From: a virus
DNA length: 60,520 nt
Virus record (IMG/VR): IMGVR_UViG_3300044621_001247
Coordinates: 1 to 60,520 of that record
Reading direction: 5' to 3' (one strand)
The translations under genes and the position numbers were made by a program. The number at the start of each line of letters is the position of its first letter. Position 1 is the stretch's first letter. Under the pieces are notes generated by a model. The model searched no databases. It was not told the origin of the DNA and saw only the letters and a list, made by a program, of their open reading frames with translations. Of the stretch, positions 43,649 through 49,469 are shown piece after piece.

Positions 43649-43677
43649 ACCGTGCGCCATGTGGATCCACGCACGGT
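43649..43677 (+). other. Strong hairpin after tRNA-like gene
   Basis: ACCGTGCG (43649-43656) pairs perfectly with CGCACGGT (43670-43677) around a 13-base loop. No T-run follows, so it is more likely a processing or stability element than a terminator. Confidence 0.5.
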
Positions 43678-43717
43678 TCGGAGACTACAAGGATCCACTG
43701 ACTATGGAGACATCGAC

Positions 43718-44086
43718 ATGATTAGGTTTGTTACTGACAGCGAAAGAAGCGGCAAGAGCGTGACTGGTCTGCTTGCCCTCCTTTTCGGCATCGGCTTCTT
43801 CTGGTTCACCTTCCTCTCACCTGAGACGGTGAACTCTGCCACGAAGGCAAACTACTGCCTCGTCGCGGCTGCTTTGTCGTTCGCGGGATACCTGTGGTTC
43901 CGCCTTCAGGAGACGAAGGCATGGCTCGAAAGCGAGGAGAAGGGTCGCAACGATGACCGCAAGGAAAACTACAGCAACGAGTCCATCCGTGGTCTGCACG
44001 ACCGCATCGACCGCCTTGAGGAGCGTTCCAAGTGCAAGAACGGCGGCGGGTGCATGGCAGACAACGAAGACACATTCGGATTGTGA
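43718..44086 (+). CDS. Two-helix membrane protein
   Basis: 122 residues starting at 43718, preceded by GGAGAC as ribosome site; the frame extends upstream but through the hairpin after the tRNA. Two transmembrane segments are visible: TGLLALLFGIGFFWFTFL (about 16-33) and YCLVAAALSFAGYLWFRL (about 45-62). The rest is a charged helical tail (NDDRKENYSNESIRGLHDRI) with two cysteines near the end (CKNGGGC). Function unknown; size and topology are compatible with a holin or a superinfection protein, but no family is recognised. Confidence 0.7.
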   Translation: MIRFVTDSERSGKSVTGLLALLFGIGFFWFTFLSPETVNSATKANYCLVAAALSFAGYLWFRLQETKAWLESEEKGRNDDRKENYSNESIRGLHDRIDRLEERSKCKNGGGCMADNEDTFGL

Positions 44087-44098
44087 GTCAAGTCCTGA

Positions 44099-44105
44099 CT
44101 AAATA
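44099..44105 (+). promoter_or_regulatory. Possible T4-type late promoter
   Basis: CTAAATA followed by GG, 74 bases before the first tRNA of the array and just after the membrane-protein stop. It resembles the core of T4-type late promoters (TATAAATA). Confidence 0.3.
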
Positions 44106-44178
44106 GGTTCCGTCCACCTACCTGGGGAAACGACAAGGACGGCAGAGGGGAGCGCATTCTGCGATAACGCTCTTTCGT

Positions 44179-44250
44179 GCGGATGTAACTCAGAGGTAGA
44201 GTCTCGGTTTTCCAAACCGATGGTCGTGGGTTCAAATCCCATCGTCCGCT
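44179..44250 (+). tRNA. tRNA-Gly(UCC)
   Basis: Acceptor GCGGATG/CGTCCGC, anticodon stem TCGGT/ACCGA with loop TTTCCAA (anticodon TCC), T-arm GTGGG TTCAAAT CCCAT, discriminator T as usual for glycine. First of ten closely packed tRNAs; no CCA is encoded, so host CCA addition is needed. Confidence 0.93.
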
Positions 44251-44251
44251 T

Positions 44252-44322
44252 TGCGAGTGAGTGAGACGGCAACACACTAGGCTCATAATCTAGGGAAATG
44301 GGTTCGACTCCCATACTCGCTA
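44252..44322 (+). tRNA. tRNA-Met(CAU)
   Basis: Anticodon stem CTAGG/TCTAG, loop CTCATAA (anticodon CAT); T-arm ATGGG TTCGACT CCCAT. Acceptor TGCGAGT/ACTCGCT leaves a T1-T72 mismatch. With a C34 modification it could instead read AUA as isoleucine. Confidence 0.88.
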
Positions 44323-44324
44323 TT

Positions 44325-44398
44325 GTGACTGTAGAACAAATGGATAGTTCAGGAGATTGTGATTCTCCCCGTTGCGGGTTCAAGTCCCGCCAGTCACC
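44325..44398 (+). tRNA. tRNA-His(GUG)
   Basis: Acceptor GTGACTG/CAGTCAC, anticodon stem GGAGA/TCTCC with loop TTGTGAT (GTG), T-arm GCGGG TTCAAGT CCCGC, discriminator C, the histidine identity base. Confidence 0.92.
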
Positions 44399-44410
44399 CT
44401 CTGTGATAAC

Positions 44411-44481
44411 TGCCCGATTGTGTAATGGTAGCACCCGAGACTCTGATTCTCGTTGTCCTGGTTCGAGTCCAGGTTGGGCAA
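44411..44481 (+). tRNA. tRNA-Gln(CUG)
   Basis: Acceptor TGCCCGA/TTGGGCA, anticodon stem CGAGA/TCTCG with loop CTCTGAT (CTG), T-arm CCTGG TTCGAGT CCAGG, discriminator A. Confidence 0.92.
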
Positions 44482-44488
44482 CTTTTCC

Positions 44489-44560
44489 GTGGGGATAACT
44501 CAGTAGGTAGAGTAGCGGACTGAAAATCCGTCAGCGAAGGTTCGATTCCTTCTCCTCACA
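44489..44560 (+). tRNA. tRNA-Phe(GAA)
   Basis: Acceptor GTGGGGA/TCCTCAC, anticodon stem GCGGA/TCCGT with loop CTGAAAA (GAA), T-arm GAAGG TTCGATT CCTTC, discriminator A. Confidence 0.93.
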
Positions 44561-44561
44561 T

Positions 44562-44632
44562 TGGTCTGTAGCACAACGGTAGTGCGCCGTCCTGTTAGGA
44601 CGGGGTTACAGGTTCAAATCCTGTCGGACCAG
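44562..44632 (+). tRNA. tRNA-Asn(GUU)
   Basis: Acceptor TGGTCTG/CGGACCA, anticodon stem CCGTC/GACGG with loop CTGTTAG (GTT), T-arm ACAGG TTCAAAT CCTGT, discriminator G as usual for asparagine. Confidence 0.93.
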
Positions 44633-44633
44633 T

Positions 44634-44706
44634 TGGACTGTGGCTCAGTAGGCAGAGCATTCCCTTGATAAGGGAGAGGTCGTTGGTTCGATTCCAACCA
44701 GTCCTA
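44634..44706 (+). tRNA. tRNA-Ile(GAU)
   Basis: Anticodon stem TTCCC/GGGAG with loop TTGATAA (GAT), D-arm GCTC/GAGC, T-arm GTTGG TTCGATT CCAAC, discriminator A. Acceptor TGGACTG/CAGTCCT again has a T1-T72 mismatch, like the tRNA-Met here. Confidence 0.9.
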
Positions 44707-44713
44707 TTCGACT

Positions 44714-44795
44714 GATCGTTTCCCGAGCAGCAAAGGGGAGAGTCTGTAAAACTCTTGGTCTTCGACCTTCGTAGGTGCAAGTCCTACACGATCAA
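44714..44795 (+). tRNA. tRNA-Tyr(GUA)
   Basis: Class II tRNA: acceptor TGATCGT/ACGATCA, anticodon stem AGAGT/ACTCT with loop CTGTAAA (GTA), long variable arm, T-arm GTAGG TGCAAGT CCTAC, discriminator A. Confidence 0.9.
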
Positions 44796-44804
44796 CTTCA
44801 GAGA

Positions 44805-44878
44805 CGGGACATGGCTCAGTTTGGTAGAGCGTTCGCTTTGGGAGCGAGATGTCGCAGGTTCAAATCCTGCTGTCCCGA
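44805..44878 (+). tRNA. tRNA-Pro(UGG)
   Basis: Acceptor CGGGACA/TGTCCCG with the C1-G72 pair typical of proline, anticodon stem TTCGC/GCGAG with loop TTTGGGA (TGG), T-arm GCAGG TTCAAAT CCTGC, discriminator A. Confidence 0.93.
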
Positions 44879-44888
44879 TTGTGTGTCT

Positions 44889-44960
44889 GCCCTCATAGTA
44901 TAGCGGCTATTACCGTTGATTTGTAATCATCAGACCTCAGTTCGATTCTGAGTGGGGGCT
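44889..44960 (+). tRNA. tRNA-Thr(UGU)
   Basis: Acceptor GCCCTCA/TGGGGGC, anticodon stem GTTGA/TCATC (one T-T mismatch) with loop TTTGTAA (TGT), T-arm CTCAG TTCGATT CTGAG, discriminator T. Confidence 0.88.
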
Positions 44961-45105
44961 TTCAAAAACCTTCCTCTTGCCTGTAATGCGCAAAGGCTCA
45001 AGTAGAGGAGAAAATGGAGAACACCACTCCATTGTGGGTTTCGCGGAAAACGGATTGGGTACTTGCAAAGCCCTACCGAATGTTCCAAGGTTGTCCCACC
45101 AGTTC
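44961..45105 (+). ncRNA. Structured noncoding spacer in tRNA array
   Basis: 145 bases between tRNA-Thr and tRNA-Glu with no coding frame, where other spacers are mostly under 15 bases. Helices seen: TCCTCT (44972-44977) with AGAGGA (45004-45009), enclosing GCC/GGC; and AATGGAG (45013-45019) with CTCCATT (45027-45033). It may be a small RNA or the relic of a tRNA. Confidence 0.4.
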
Positions 45106-45179
45106 GGTCTAGTAGATTAGTTGGCTAAATCGTTGGACTTTCACTCCAAAGACCGTGGGTTCGACTCCCACCTAGATCA
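45106..45179 (+). tRNA. tRNA-Glu(UUC)
   Basis: Acceptor GGTCTAG/CTAGATC, anticodon stem TTGGA/TCCAA with loop CTTTCAC (TTC), T-arm GTGGG TTCGACT CCCAC, discriminator A. Confidence 0.93.
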
Positions 45180-45186
45180 TTCTTCC

Positions 45187-45549
45187 ATGCCATGCTATGC
45201 AATCTCCATCCGTGAAGACACGCAGCACCTCCTCAAGGACGGCGGGGGATACCTCTTCTACAGGAAGAAGTCCCTTGCCGTCGAGGTCTGCGATGAGATG
45301 AATGCCCTGCGGAAGGGAATGAAACTGGAGCAGGTCTATTCGGTCTGCAAGGTGGACGAGAAGGATTGGAAGGGATACCCCTTCACATACGACAAGGAGT
45401 TCGATGATGACGGTTCCAGAGGAGATGTTCAACGCTATACGAAACGCACGGCACTTCATGCTGGCACTGATGGATCCAAAGCAGACTCCAAAGGTTCCAA
45501 GAGAAGTCCGAAAGAGGGCAAGGGACAGACTCAGGCACTTCCCTTCTGA
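45187..45549 (+). CDS. Small protein of unknown function
   Basis: 120 residues from the ATG at 45187, seven bases after tRNA-Glu; the frame runs further upstream only through the tRNA. The first 75 residues look folded (CYAISIREDTQHLL, GGYLFYRKKSLAVEVCDEMN, then a charged MKLEQVYSVCKVDEKD stretch). The last 45 are low-complexity and overlap the next gene by 146 bases, and could be an artefact of a frame shift near the end of a once shorter gene. No clear ribosome site. Confidence 0.55.
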   Translation: MPCYAISIREDTQHLLKDGGGYLFYRKKSLAVEVCDEMNALRKGMKLEQVYSVCKVDEKDWKGYPFTYDKEFDDDGSRGDVQRYTKRTALHAGTDGSKADSKGSKRSPKEGKGQTQALPF

Positions 45550-45751
45550 GTTCGACATCAGCGAGATGGAAAAGTTCCATGCCCTCAGGGATCAGGATCC
45601 AAACATCCTTTTCGGAGAGTGCATGAAGAGGCTTGACTCCATCCGTGGGGAGATTACCATAGCGGAGCGAAAGTTGAGCGATGTCGGCAACGACATCGTG
45701 ACCGCGATCAGGAACACCAGAGGAGGCAACGATGCCCAACAGCAAGGCTAG
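45404..45751 (+). CDS. Conserved small phage protein
   Basis: 115 residues; an AAGGAG ribosome site five bases before the ATG fixes the start. NAIRNARHFMLALMDPKQTP then KVPREVRKRARDRLRHFPSE resembles short proteins common in T4-like phages, function unknown. Helical throughout, with a C-terminal coiled-coil-like stretch (SIRGEITIAERKLSDVGNDI). It overlaps the previous frame by 146 bases and the next gene by 20. Confidence 0.7.
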   Translation: MMTVPEEMFNAIRNARHFMLALMDPKQTPKVPREVRKRARDRLRHFPSEFDISEMEKFHALRDQDPNILFGECMKRLDSIRGEITIAERKLSDVGNDIVTAIRNTRGGNDAQQQG

Positions 45752-45998
45752 GAATGTCGCGAGGAAGCACCGCAAGTCCAGGATTCGGTGGAAGAACAAG
45801 AACAAGGCAAGCCTGGCTCTAGCCAAGGACAAGGCATCGAAGCCCAAGAAGAAGGTCTCGGTGTTCGACAGGGCAAGGGCGGCACAGCAGAATGTTCCCC
45901 TGTCGGGGGCAACCCCGTCTGCCGTATCTAACCCGACAGGGGAACGCCGCACCGCTTCGATGATGACTTTCGACGAACTCAAGGCAACTGGAGGCTGA
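45732..45998 (+). CDS. Small basic protein
   Basis: 88 residues with a very basic N-terminus (NSKARNVARKHRKSRIRWKN) and lysine-rich KDKASKPKKK segment, then a polar tail. Similar short MPNSKA-type proteins recur in phages. Nucleic-acid or ribosome binding is plausible from charge alone. It overlaps the end of the previous gene. Confidence 0.65.
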   Translation: MPNSKARNVARKHRKSRIRWKNKNKASLALAKDKASKPKKKVSVFDRARAAQQNVPLSGATPSAVSNPTGERRTASMMTFDELKATGG

Positions 45999-45999
45999 G

Positions 46000-46269
46000 A
46001 TGGAAAAGACACAGATGGTCGAGTCCCTTCACCGTGGAATCTGCGAGGTGGTGTTCACCAAGGCAGACGGCACGGAGCGCACCATGAAATGCACACGGTC
46101 GCAGAGCCATGCTCCCATTTCCGTTCCCGCATCCAACCTCCTGACTGAGGACGGGTCGGTCGGACCCGATGTCATTCCCGTGTGGGATGTCGAGGCAGGG
46201 CAATGGAGGTCGTTCAACGCGAAGTCGGTGAAGTCCTTCCGCTCCGTTGGTTCGTTGCTGAACGGATGA
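46000..46269 (+). CDS. Small SH3-like beta-barrel protein (DUF2693-type)
   Basis: 89 residues. LHRGICEVVFTKADGTERTM near the start and VIPVWDVEAGQWRSFNAKSV near the end match the DUF2693-type small beta barrel common in T4-like phages, function unknown. It starts one base after the previous stop and ends seven bases before the intron-containing tRNA-Lys. Confidence 0.75.
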   Translation: MEKTQMVESLHRGICEVVFTKADGTERTMKCTRSQSHAPISVPASNLLTEDGSVGPDVIPVWDVEAGQWRSFNAKSVKSFRSVGSLLNG

Positions 46270-46276
46270 GCGAGTC

Positions 46277-46540
46277 GCCCCTCTAACTCAATGGTAGAGT
46301 AACGGACTTTCAAATGGAACTGCCGTGCAGGAATGCACGGATCGAATCTTGTCAAAGTCGGTGAACTCCCTGTCGAAAGACGAGACAACGCCGAGCCAAG
46401 CGCAGCGATGCGAAGGTGTAGAGACTTGACGGCAAGCACCCAGAACGGGTGAAGGCAAAGTCCAGACCACGAACGGAAGGCGGCGAAAGCCGAAGTGGTA
46501 GGTAATCCGTCAGTTGTGGGTTCGAGTCCCACGGGGGGTA
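46277..46540 (+). tRNA. tRNA-Lys(UUU) interrupted by a group I intron
   Basis: Exon 1 is 46277-46310 and exon 2 is 46503-46540. Joined, they give acceptor GCCCCTC/GGGGGGT, D-arm ACTC/GAGT, anticodon stem ACGGA/TCCGT, loop CTTTTAA (anticodon TTT), T-arm GTGGG TTCGAGT CCCAC and discriminator A. The splice point lies inside the anticodon. Other splice positions would give an eight-base loop or a different anticodon, so the lysine identity depends on the predicted sites. Confidence 0.87.
46311..46502 (+). ncRNA. Group I intron (IC3-like) in tRNA-Lys
   Basis: 192-nt intron without an ORF. P1: exon TTT plus intron C pairs with GGAA, giving a U-G wobble at the 5' splice site. P2: CCGTGCA (46323-46329)/TGCACGG around GGAA. 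Core blocks resemble the Azoarcus tRNA-Ile intron as I recall it: AACGCCGAGCCAAGC at 46387-46401, GAAGGTGTAGAGACT at 46412-46426, GAAGGCAAAGTCCAG at 46451-46465. GNRA-capped helices occur (CGCA GCGA TGCG; GGC GGCGAAA GCC). The last base, G, serves as omega-G. Self-splicing is predicted. Confidence 0.9.
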
Positions 46541-46544
46541 TTGC

Positions 46545-46626
46545 GCCAGCGTGGCGGAATGGCATACGCAGGATGCTCAAAACATCCGGATCCTAGATCG
46601 TGCAGGTTCGACTCCTGTCGCTGGTA
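46545..46626 (+). tRNA. tRNA-Leu(CAA)
   Basis: Class II tRNA: acceptor GCCAGCG/CGCTGGT, anticodon stem GGATG/CATCC with loop CTCAAAA (CAA), long variable arm, T-arm GCAGG TTCGACT CCTGT, discriminator A. Four bases after tRNA-Lys. Confidence 0.92.
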
Positions 46627-46638
46627 TTGGAGGAACAC

Positions 46639-47010
46639 ATGCAGACACAGAACATGACCAAGACAGAACTCATCGAAAACATCGAAATCCTCGCGGAAAA
46701 GTGCGAGAAGTTGATCGCCGAACTCGCGCAGCGCACCGCCGCTCTTGATCAAATGACGGTTCACCGCAATGCGACGATAGAACATCGAGACATCACGCAG
46801 CAGGTGCTAAACGGTATCACCGTTGCGTTATCTCAGCGCACCGCCGACCTCGCCCGCGTGACCGCCGAGCGCGACGAGGCGCGGCGGTGGGTGTGCAGAA
46901 AGACGGTCTACGCAGAAAGGAAACCCCACGATTTGGTTGATTCCACCGAAGCAAAGGTTCTCCTCGAAGCACAGATGCGCGGCTGGGACTGCTTCGCAAA
47001 GGAGGGGTGA
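46639..47010 (+). CDS. Coiled-coil protein, member of a local paralogue family
   Basis: 123 residues from the ATG at 46639 with GGAGGA ribosome site. Mostly coiled coil (LIENIEILAEKCEKLIAELA and LSQRTADLARVTAERDEARR) and ending MRGWDCFAKEG. The heptad segment and the GWDCF tail recur in the next gene, with long identical DNA stretches, so the two arose by duplication. Function unknown. Confidence 0.7.
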   Translation: MQTQNMTKTELIENIEILAEKCEKLIAELAQRTAALDQMTVHRNATIEHRDITQQVLNGITVALSQRTADLARVTAERDEARRWVCRKTVYAERKPHDLVDSTEAKVLLEAQMRGWDCFAKEG

Positions 47011-47303
47011 TGAGCGACTTCCCCGAGATCACCACCGAGCAGATCGTGGCTCGTCTCCGCATGATCGTCGCAGAGCCAGATTCGCTCTGCAAGACCGACA
47101 TTCACTACATAGAGGACGCTGCTGACGAACTGGAGAGCAAGGGCGACGAGATCGCCCGCCTCACCGCCGAGCGCGACGAGGCGCGGCGGGAACTCTGCCA
47201 GTTGAAGTCACGATTGGGAGCGGACTACTACGTTCCATCATTGAATCCCGAGGGTTACGCCAAAGTGCGCGGCTGGGACTGCTTCGAGGAGGAAGGCAAG
47301 TGA
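47010..47303 (+). CDS. Coiled-coil protein, paralogue of the preceding gene
   Basis: 97 residues from ATG at 47010 (AAGGAGG ribosome site; a GTG one codon upstream is less likely). The start overlaps the previous stop (TGATG). ARLTAERDEARRELCQLK and the terminal VRGWDCFEEEGK match the previous gene. An N-terminal helix pair (PEITTEQIVARLRMIV) is unique to it. Function unknown. Confidence 0.7.
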   Translation: MSDFPEITTEQIVARLRMIVAEPDSLCKTDIHYIEDAADELESKGDEIARLTAERDEARRELCQLKSRLGADYYVPSLNPEGYAKVRGWDCFEEEGK

Positions 47304-47548
47304 GCAACAAACCAGACATCGTGCATAGACTAGAGCGACAACCGCTATTCGTCACCCACGAAACATTCGGCAATCCTGTTTGCTGCGTGATGACGAGCGA
47401 GACTTGCAAAATGAATCAAGAGGAGCGCATGGAGGCTGCATCGGAGATCAAACGCCTCCGCGCCGACCTCGAGAAAGTTCGCACAGAGCGCGACCAAGCG
47501 TTGTGGGAATCAACACAGGACTTCTGGGGAAAGACAAGTGACTACTGA
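47300..47548 (+). CDS. Small coiled-coil protein
   Basis: 82 residues, GTG start overlapping the previous stop (GTGA). The C-terminal part (ASEIKRLRADLEKVRTERDQ) is similar in style to the two genes before it, while the N-terminus (IVHRLERQPLFVTHETFGNP) is distinct, with three cysteines. Third member of the tandem family; function unknown. Confidence 0.65.
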   Translation: MSNKPDIVHRLERQPLFVTHETFGNPVCCVMTSETCKMNQEERMEAASEIKRLRADLEKVRTERDQALWESTQDFWGKTSDY

Positions 47549-47939
47549 AACATGGATCTTCATCGGCATCGGCATCTCACTGGTCTTGAACACCTACATG
47601 ATCCTTTCGTACTACTGGGTTCATCAGATGACATCGAGGGTGAACGACCTTGAACGGAATCTGCTCACTCACGGCAAGGGACTTGACGACCTCTCCAGAA
47701 GGATTTACAACCTTGAGCGGCAATCCGAATATCTCACATACCAATTGAGCCTCCACGGCAACAGCATTGCAACCCTGAAGCCACTGACCGACTACTTCGA
47801 GCACAAGAACAGGATGCAAGCAAAAACCAAACTTGCCGAACAGGATGAGTCTAAGATTGCAAAAGCAAAGAAACAGAAGGAAGAGGATGAGGCAAGACTC
47901 GCGGAACTGAAGAAGGAATTGGAAGGACTATTCAAGTGA
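47538..47939 (+). CDS. Membrane-anchored coiled-coil protein
   Basis: 133 residues, GTG start overlapping the previous gene. Residues 6-26 (WIFIGIGISLVLNTYMILSY) form a transmembrane anchor, followed by a long coiled coil with heptads (VNDLERNLLTHGKGLDDLSR, RRIYNLERQSEYLTYQL) and a lysine/glutamate-rich tail. Topology resembles an inner-membrane spanin (Rz-like) or a membrane tether; no lipoprotein partner is embedded in it, so this remains open. Confidence 0.65.
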   Translation: MTTETWIFIGIGISLVLNTYMILSYYWVHQMTSRVNDLERNLLTHGKGLDDLSRRIYNLERQSEYLTYQLSLHGNSIATLKPLTDYFEHKNRMQAKTKLAEQDESKIAKAKKQKEEDEARLAELKKELEGLFK

Positions 47940-48217
47940 AGCAGAACGAAGACCTCAAGTTCATCATCCACTTTGACCATGACTTCAGCAAGGAAATGTC
48001 GGAACAGATCGGCAACCACATCAAACAGCAATGGGAGAGTGGGATCATGGTCTTTCCGAATACTGTGTGCAGAGTGGTGATCATCGACAAGCATGGAGAT
48101 GCGAAGTACGAGTGGACTCGCCCCAAGGAGGTGATCATCGGTTCTCCCCCCAAGGAGGAAGAAAAGTCCTGGTTCAAGGAGGAAGAAAAGTCCTGGTTCT
48201 CTCGCTTGTTCTCGTAG
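47936..48217 (+). CDS. Small protein with C-terminal tandem repeat
   Basis: 93 residues, GTG start overlapping the previous stop. An alpha/beta-like front part (DLKFIIHFDHDFSKEMSEQI, then CRVVIIDKHGDAKYEW) ends in two exact copies of KEEEKSWF, coded by two identical 24-base units at 48152-48175 and 48176-48199. The repeated amphipathic tail may be a docking motif. Function unknown. Confidence 0.65.
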   Translation: MKQNEDLKFIIHFDHDFSKEMSEQIGNHIKQQWESGIMVFPNTVCRVVIIDKHGDAKYEWTRPKEVIIGSPPKEEEKSWFKEEEKSWFSRLFS

Positions 48218-48230
48218 GGGTTGAACTTTG

Positions 48231-48237
48231 CTAAATA
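48231..48237 (+). promoter_or_regulatory. Possible T4-type late promoter
   Basis: CTAAATA lies 21 bases before the 48258 start, so transcription would begin just ahead of its AGAGGAG ribosome site. The placement fits a late, capsid-associated product. Confidence 0.4.
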
Positions 48238-48257
48238 TCTCCACAGAGGAGATTTCC

Positions 48258-48791
48258 ATGAAGACATACAGAGAGTTCGTAGCAGAGGCAGCATCCCGTT
48301 CCCTTTCCCGCCTACACGGTCACCTACAGGCAGGGCATATGGTGGGGTTCATCTCCGCAAGCCGTGGGAATCTTTCTCCTGCCGAGAACAACAAGAGGAC
48401 GAAGGAACTGCACAAGAGCCTCAAGGGGCATGGCTTTACCCCCGTCCCCGTCAAGGGCGAGTACATCGAAGACCACAATGGAGAGAAGAAGAAGGTAAAG
48501 GAGAAGACCTTCATGATCCATTCGGGTCAACTTTACGGTCATGCAGAGAATCCCACGAATGCGCATCGCGAGACGCTTCGCACCTTGAAGACGCTAGGAG
48601 CGCAGCATGATCAAGACACCGTCCTCACCGTCTCCAAGAAGCACGGCAGCGTGTTCCACGGCACGGGCAAGTCGGACTGGGTTCCGAAGGGCAAGAGGGC
48701 GCGTATCGGCGGTGCTGGAATCAGCACGAATGTTGGCGACTTCAACACTCGGTTGAAGGGCAAGAAGTTCATAGTAGGTGGAGGAGACTGA
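48258..48791 (+). CDS. DUF3293-like protein with T4-type capsid-targeting N-terminus
   Basis: 177 residues; start fixed by AGAGGAG six bases upstream. The first residues MKTYREFVAEA closely match the capsid-targeting sequence of T4 internal proteins (MKTYQEFIAEA in IPIII, as I recall), which directs proteins into the prohead. The body matches DUF3293: VGFISASRGNLSPAENNKRT, then KELHKSLKGHGFTPVPVKGE and EKTFMIHSG. DUF3293 function is unknown. A late-promoter-like CTAAATA precedes it. I infer a packaged, possibly injected internal protein. Confidence 0.75.
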   Translation: MKTYREFVAEAASRSLSRLHGHLQAGHMVGFISASRGNLSPAENNKRTKELHKSLKGHGFTPVPVKGEYIEDHNGEKKKVKEKTFMIHSGQLYGHAENPTNAHRETLRTLKTLGAQHDQDTVLTVSKKHGSVFHGTGKSDWVPKGKRARIGGAGISTNVGDFNTRLKGKKFIVGGGD

Positions 48792-48792
48792 G

Positions 48793-49017
48793 ATGAGTGG
48801 ATTCTATTCGACATGGCTAAACCATCACTTTCGGGGAAAGCGCACATTCGATGTGCGACTTTTCAGGATGACACCCGCAGAGCGCATTGCCCGATACGGG
48901 ACGGACATGGTCGCTGAACTGCGACAGATGTCTCCCGAGGAGAGGAAGACCATCTACGGGTCGGACTTCTCCGAGTACCTGAATGTTTCTGCGTCGAACC
49001 CCATCCGCAGCGTTTGA
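48793..49017 (+). CDS. Small protein of unknown function
   Basis: 74 residues starting one base after the DUF3293-like gene, with GGAGGAG shortly upstream. Two similar helical segments, TPAERIARYGTDMVAELRQM and SPEERKTIYGSDFSEYL, form an internal repeat ([TS]P.ER...YG.D). Function unknown; likely co-expressed with the preceding gene. Confidence 0.65.
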   Translation: MSGFYSTWLNHHFRGKRTFDVRLFRMTPAERIARYGTDMVAELRQMSPEERKTIYGSDFSEYLNVSASNPIRSV

Positions 49018-49071
49018 TTCCAAATCAATAAGAAGATCCAAAGAGTCTTTTCGATTCTTGGTCGTGTGGTA

Positions 49072-49099
49072 TTGACTCCACCCCAGGATCGGTTAGACT
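49072..49099 (+). promoter_or_regulatory. Sigma70-like promoter
   Basis: TTGACT at 49072-49077, 16 bases, TAGACT at 49094-49099. Transcription would start near 49106, leaving an 80-base leader before the 49188 gene. Confidence 0.7.
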
Positions 49100-49187
49100 T
49101 GTGAAGCAACAGTTGAGGAGCGCACGGGGGCAGCCGATGCGCCAACCTCACCATCAAAGTGATGCTGCCCTTCAGGAGATTCAGACA

Positions 49188-49469
49188 ATGGCTACCGCAA
49201 CCAAGCCCACCCTCAGCAAGACCCGTCAGGTCATCAACCACCTCCGTTCGGGCAAGACCCTGACGCAGGATCAGGCGTTTAGCAAGTTCGGCGTGAGGAA
49301 CCTCCGCGCCATGGTCTCGTCCATCCGTGAGCAGTTCGAGCGTTACGGCAACTGGATGCTCCAGACGGACACCAACAAGCGTGGCGAGACGGTCTACCGC
49401 CTCACCGACATCCACCCTGGTCAGCGCGTCTGGGGCTTCGACGCTCAGGGCAATCGTTACCGTCTTTGA
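49188..49469 (+). CDS. Small winged-helix-like DNA-binding protein
   Basis: 93 residues from the ATG with AGGAG ribosome site; the longer frame would begin upstream of the predicted transcription start. TRQVINHLRSGKTLTQDQAF then SKFGVRNLRAMVSSIREQF is a helix-turn-helix pattern common in small phage regulators, followed by a wing-like ETVYRLTDIHPG. Probably a DNA-binding regulator; target unknown. It has its own promoter and a terminator about 90 bases downstream, so it is expressed as a single gene. Confidence 0.72.
   Translation: MATATKPTLSKTRQVINHLRSGKTLTQDQAFSKFGVRNLRAMVSSIREQFERYGNWMLQTDTNKRGETVYRLTDIHPGQRVWGFDAQGNRYRL

Noticed and set aside
43649-43677. Hairpin considered as a rho-independent terminator
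   Set aside because: No T-run follows and the next gene starts 40 bases on, so it is listed only as a hairpin.
49101-49187. N-terminal extension of the wHTH gene from a GTG
   Set aside because: The GTG lies immediately after the -10 box, before the predicted transcript start; the ATG at 49188 has a proper ribosome site.
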